From NCBI RefSeq assembly GCF_000497445.1, contig NZ_CM002285.1, forward strand, positions 2,600,623-2,664,622: a DNA stretch of 64,000 nucleotides, given 5' to 3'. A model generated the notes under the pieces. The model saw nothing but the letters and a program-made list of their open reading frames with translations. It did no database searches and was not told the DNA's origin. The stretch comes from Streptomyces roseochromogenus subsp. oscitans DS 12.976. GTDB taxonomy: Bacteria > Actinomycetota > Actinomycetes > Streptomycetales > Streptomycetaceae. The position numbers were made by a program, and so were the translations under genes. Shown one piece after another: positions 62,627 to 64,000 of the stretch; position 1 is the first letter of the stretch; each line of letters begins with the position of its first letter.

Positions 62627-64000
62627 TCACGCCCGCAACGTCTCCTCCAGCACCCGCGCCAGCGACCCGGCGTCGTCCCCGGGCAGCGGCTCCCCCGCGC
62701 CGGTCGTGACGTAAAAGGCGTCCACGGCATTGGAGCCCAGCGTGCTCACGTGCATGCTCCGTACCCGTACCCCCGCCTTCTCCAGGGCCATGCCGATGCG
62801 GTGCAGCAGGCCCGGGGCGTCCTGGGCGCGGACCTCGATCACCGTGGCGTGGTGGGAGGCGGCCGGAGCCACCGTCACCCGGGGCGGCGGCGCGGTCCAG
62901 CCGCGTCGGCGGGGGTAGGCCGCGTCCCGTTCGGCGAGGCGGCCGGCGATGTCCAGGGTGCCGTCCAGGGCGCGGACGAGGTCGGCGCGCAGCCGGGTGG
63001 CCTGGGGCAGGGAGCCGTACTCGGCGGCCACCCGCCAGTTGAGCAGCAGCACCGCGCCGTCCTCGACGTCGTCCGGCAAGGTCAGGGTGCGCAGCTCGGC
63101 CGTGCGGACGGTGAGGCGGTGCACGGCGAGGACACCGGCGACGGCGGGGAGCACGGCGGGCTGGTCGGGTACGGCGATGAGCAGCTCGACGCCGAGGGGT
63201 TCCTGGGCGGTCTCCTCCTCGGTGACCGGTTCCGTCTGGGCGCGCAGCGCGAGGACTGGTCCACCGGTGCGGTAGGCCTCGATGGCCAGCCGCTCCTGCT
63301 CGGCCGTGGGCGCGGCGGGCTCCGGCTCGTCGGGGGCGTCTCCGGCGAGTACAGCGGAGACCCGCCGGACCAGGTCGGCGACGAGGGAGCCGCGCCAGGA
63401 GGACCAGGCGGCCGGTCCGGTGGCGAGGGCGTCGGCCTCCGTCAGGGCGTGCAGCAGCTCCAGGGTGCTCTGGGTGCCGACCGCCTCGGCGACCGAGCGG
63501 ACGGTGGCCGGGTCGTCCAGGTCGCGGCGGGTGGCCGTCTCGATGAGCAGCAGGTGATGGCGGACCAGGAGGGACAGCACGGCCACGTCCGACCGGTCGA
63601 AGCCGATCCGCGCGGCCACGTCCTTGGCGATGATCTCGCCGGCCACCGAGTGGTCGCCGGGCCAGCCCTTGCCGATGTCGTGCAGCAGGGCGGAGACGAG
63701 AAGCAGGTCGGGGCGGCTGACGCGGCGGGTCAGCTCGGAGGCGCGGACCGCTGTTTCGATGAGGTGGCGATCGACCGTCCACACATGGACGGCATTGCGC
63801 TGCGGGCGGCAGCGGACCCGCTCCCAGTCCGGCAGCAGACGGCTGATCAGGCCCTCCGCCTCCAGTGCCTCCCACACCTCGACGGTCGGGCGGCCGGAGC
63901 CGAGCAGGGTGACCAGTTGCTCGCGGGCCTCGGCGGGCCAGGGCGTGGGCAGGGGGCGCACGGTGGCGGCCATGCGCCGTACGGCGTGCAGGGAGAGCGG
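62627..64000 (-). CDS. glnD: [protein-PII] uridylyl/adenylyltransferase GlnD, 5' part outside window
   Basis: The 457 C-terminal residues are visible; the frame is open to the window edge. The HD domain is clear (VSALLHDIGKGWPGDHSVAG and VRHHLLLIETATRRDLDDPA), then two ACT domains (PLGVELLIAVPDQPAVLPAV; ATVIEVRAQDAPGLLHRIGM). The nucleotidyltransferase half lies beyond 64000. In Streptomyces the enzyme adenylylates the PII protein GlnK in nitrogen signalling. Stop at 62627. Confidence 0.95.
   Translation of the reverse strand, partial: PLSLHAVRRMAATVRPLPTPWPAEAREQLVTLLGSGRPTVEVWEALEAEGLISRLLPDWERVRCRPQRNAVHVWTVDRHLIETAVRASELTRRVSRPDLLLVSALLHDIGKGWPGDHSVAGEIIAKDVAARIGFDRSDVAVLSLLVRHHLLLIETATRRDLDDPATVRSVAEAVGTQSTLELLHALTEADALATGPAAWSSWRGSLVADLVRRVSAVLAGDAPDEPEPAAPTAEQERLAIEAYRTGGPVLALRAQTEPVTEEETAQEPLGVELLIAVPDQPAVLPAVAGVLAVHRLTVRTAELRTLTLPDDVEDGAVLLLNWRVAAEYGSLPQATRLRADLVRALDGTLDIAGRLAERDAAYPRRRGWTAPPPRVTVAPAASHHATVIEVRAQDAPGLLHRIGMALEKAGVRVRSMHVSTLGSNAVDAFYVTTGAGEPLPGDDAGSLARVLEETLRA

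Overview
The window looks like a piece of a Streptomyces chromosome. It is very G+C-rich with strong third-position G/C. It carries Streptomyces-specific genes (whiG, four adjacent type I signal peptidases, an XRE/ImmA/MAB_1171c triad, a LAETG cell-wall protein). Its core gene order glnD-ffh-...-rpsP-khpA-rimM-trmD-rplS-sipWXYZ-...-yifB-dprA-whiG-...-rpsB-tsf-pyrH-frr-cdsA-...-rlmN is the one I recall from S. coelicolor. The species cannot be named from the sequence alone.

Region 1 (1-8.4 kb) is an accessory metabolic block read mostly on the minus strand: a two-subunit sulfopyruvate/phosphonopyruvate-type decarboxylase, an FAD/NAD(P)-binding protein, a DUF6002-like protein, an LLM flavin/F420 oxidoreductase, an FMN-binding split-barrel protein and an OFA-type MFS transporter, with a LysR regulator divergent from the transporter. 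No PEP mutase is present, so it is not a standard phosphonate cluster; a C2 sulfonate or other pathway is possible. Region 2 (8.5-10.8 kb) is the XRE/ImmA-like/MAB_1171c triad, divergent from the decarboxylase operon across a near-perfect 30-bp palindrome. A decayed aldehyde dehydrogenase fragment follows.

Region 3 (11.2-25 kb) holds polyamine/amine catabolism (PotD-like binding protein, aldehyde dehydrogenase, Lrp/AsnC regulator, aminotransferase), an ABC pair with an unusual permease, a VOC protein, a LAETG-anchored protein, a mycothiol-dependent isomerase-like protein and the thiBPQ thiamine transporter behind a clear TPP riboswitch. rlmN follows.

Region 4 (about 26.0-37.4 kb) is an integrated element placed in the 5' end of rlmN. 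A 52-bp direct repeat (3 mismatches) marks both ends, a second 19-bp repeat lies inside each end, and the cargo is visibly A+T-richer in places. The cargo is a SLATT/DUF4231-like membrane protein, an HNH protein, a zinc-ribbon membrane protein, a truncated gene, an IS256-family IS interrupted by a complete ISL3-family IS (26-bp perfect inverted repeats, 8-bp target duplication), a two-TM miniprotein and a 1062-residue HTH-NTPase with 13 tandem ~36-residue repeats. I recognise no integrase, so the element may be stranded. The SLATT and NTPase modules are the best candidates for an undescribed conflict or defence system.

Region 5 (37.6-64 kb) is conserved core: YceI, cdsA-frr, pyrH, rpsB-tsf, an M23 peptidase, a TetR regulator, whiG, dprA-yifB-yraN, DUF2469, a NUDIX hydrolase, sipZ/Y/X/W, rplS-trmD-rimM-khpA-rpsP, a HEXXH zinc protein, a methyltransferase-like protein, an FtsH protease, ffh and the 3' part of glnD. 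Translation, secretion and envelope genes dominate here.
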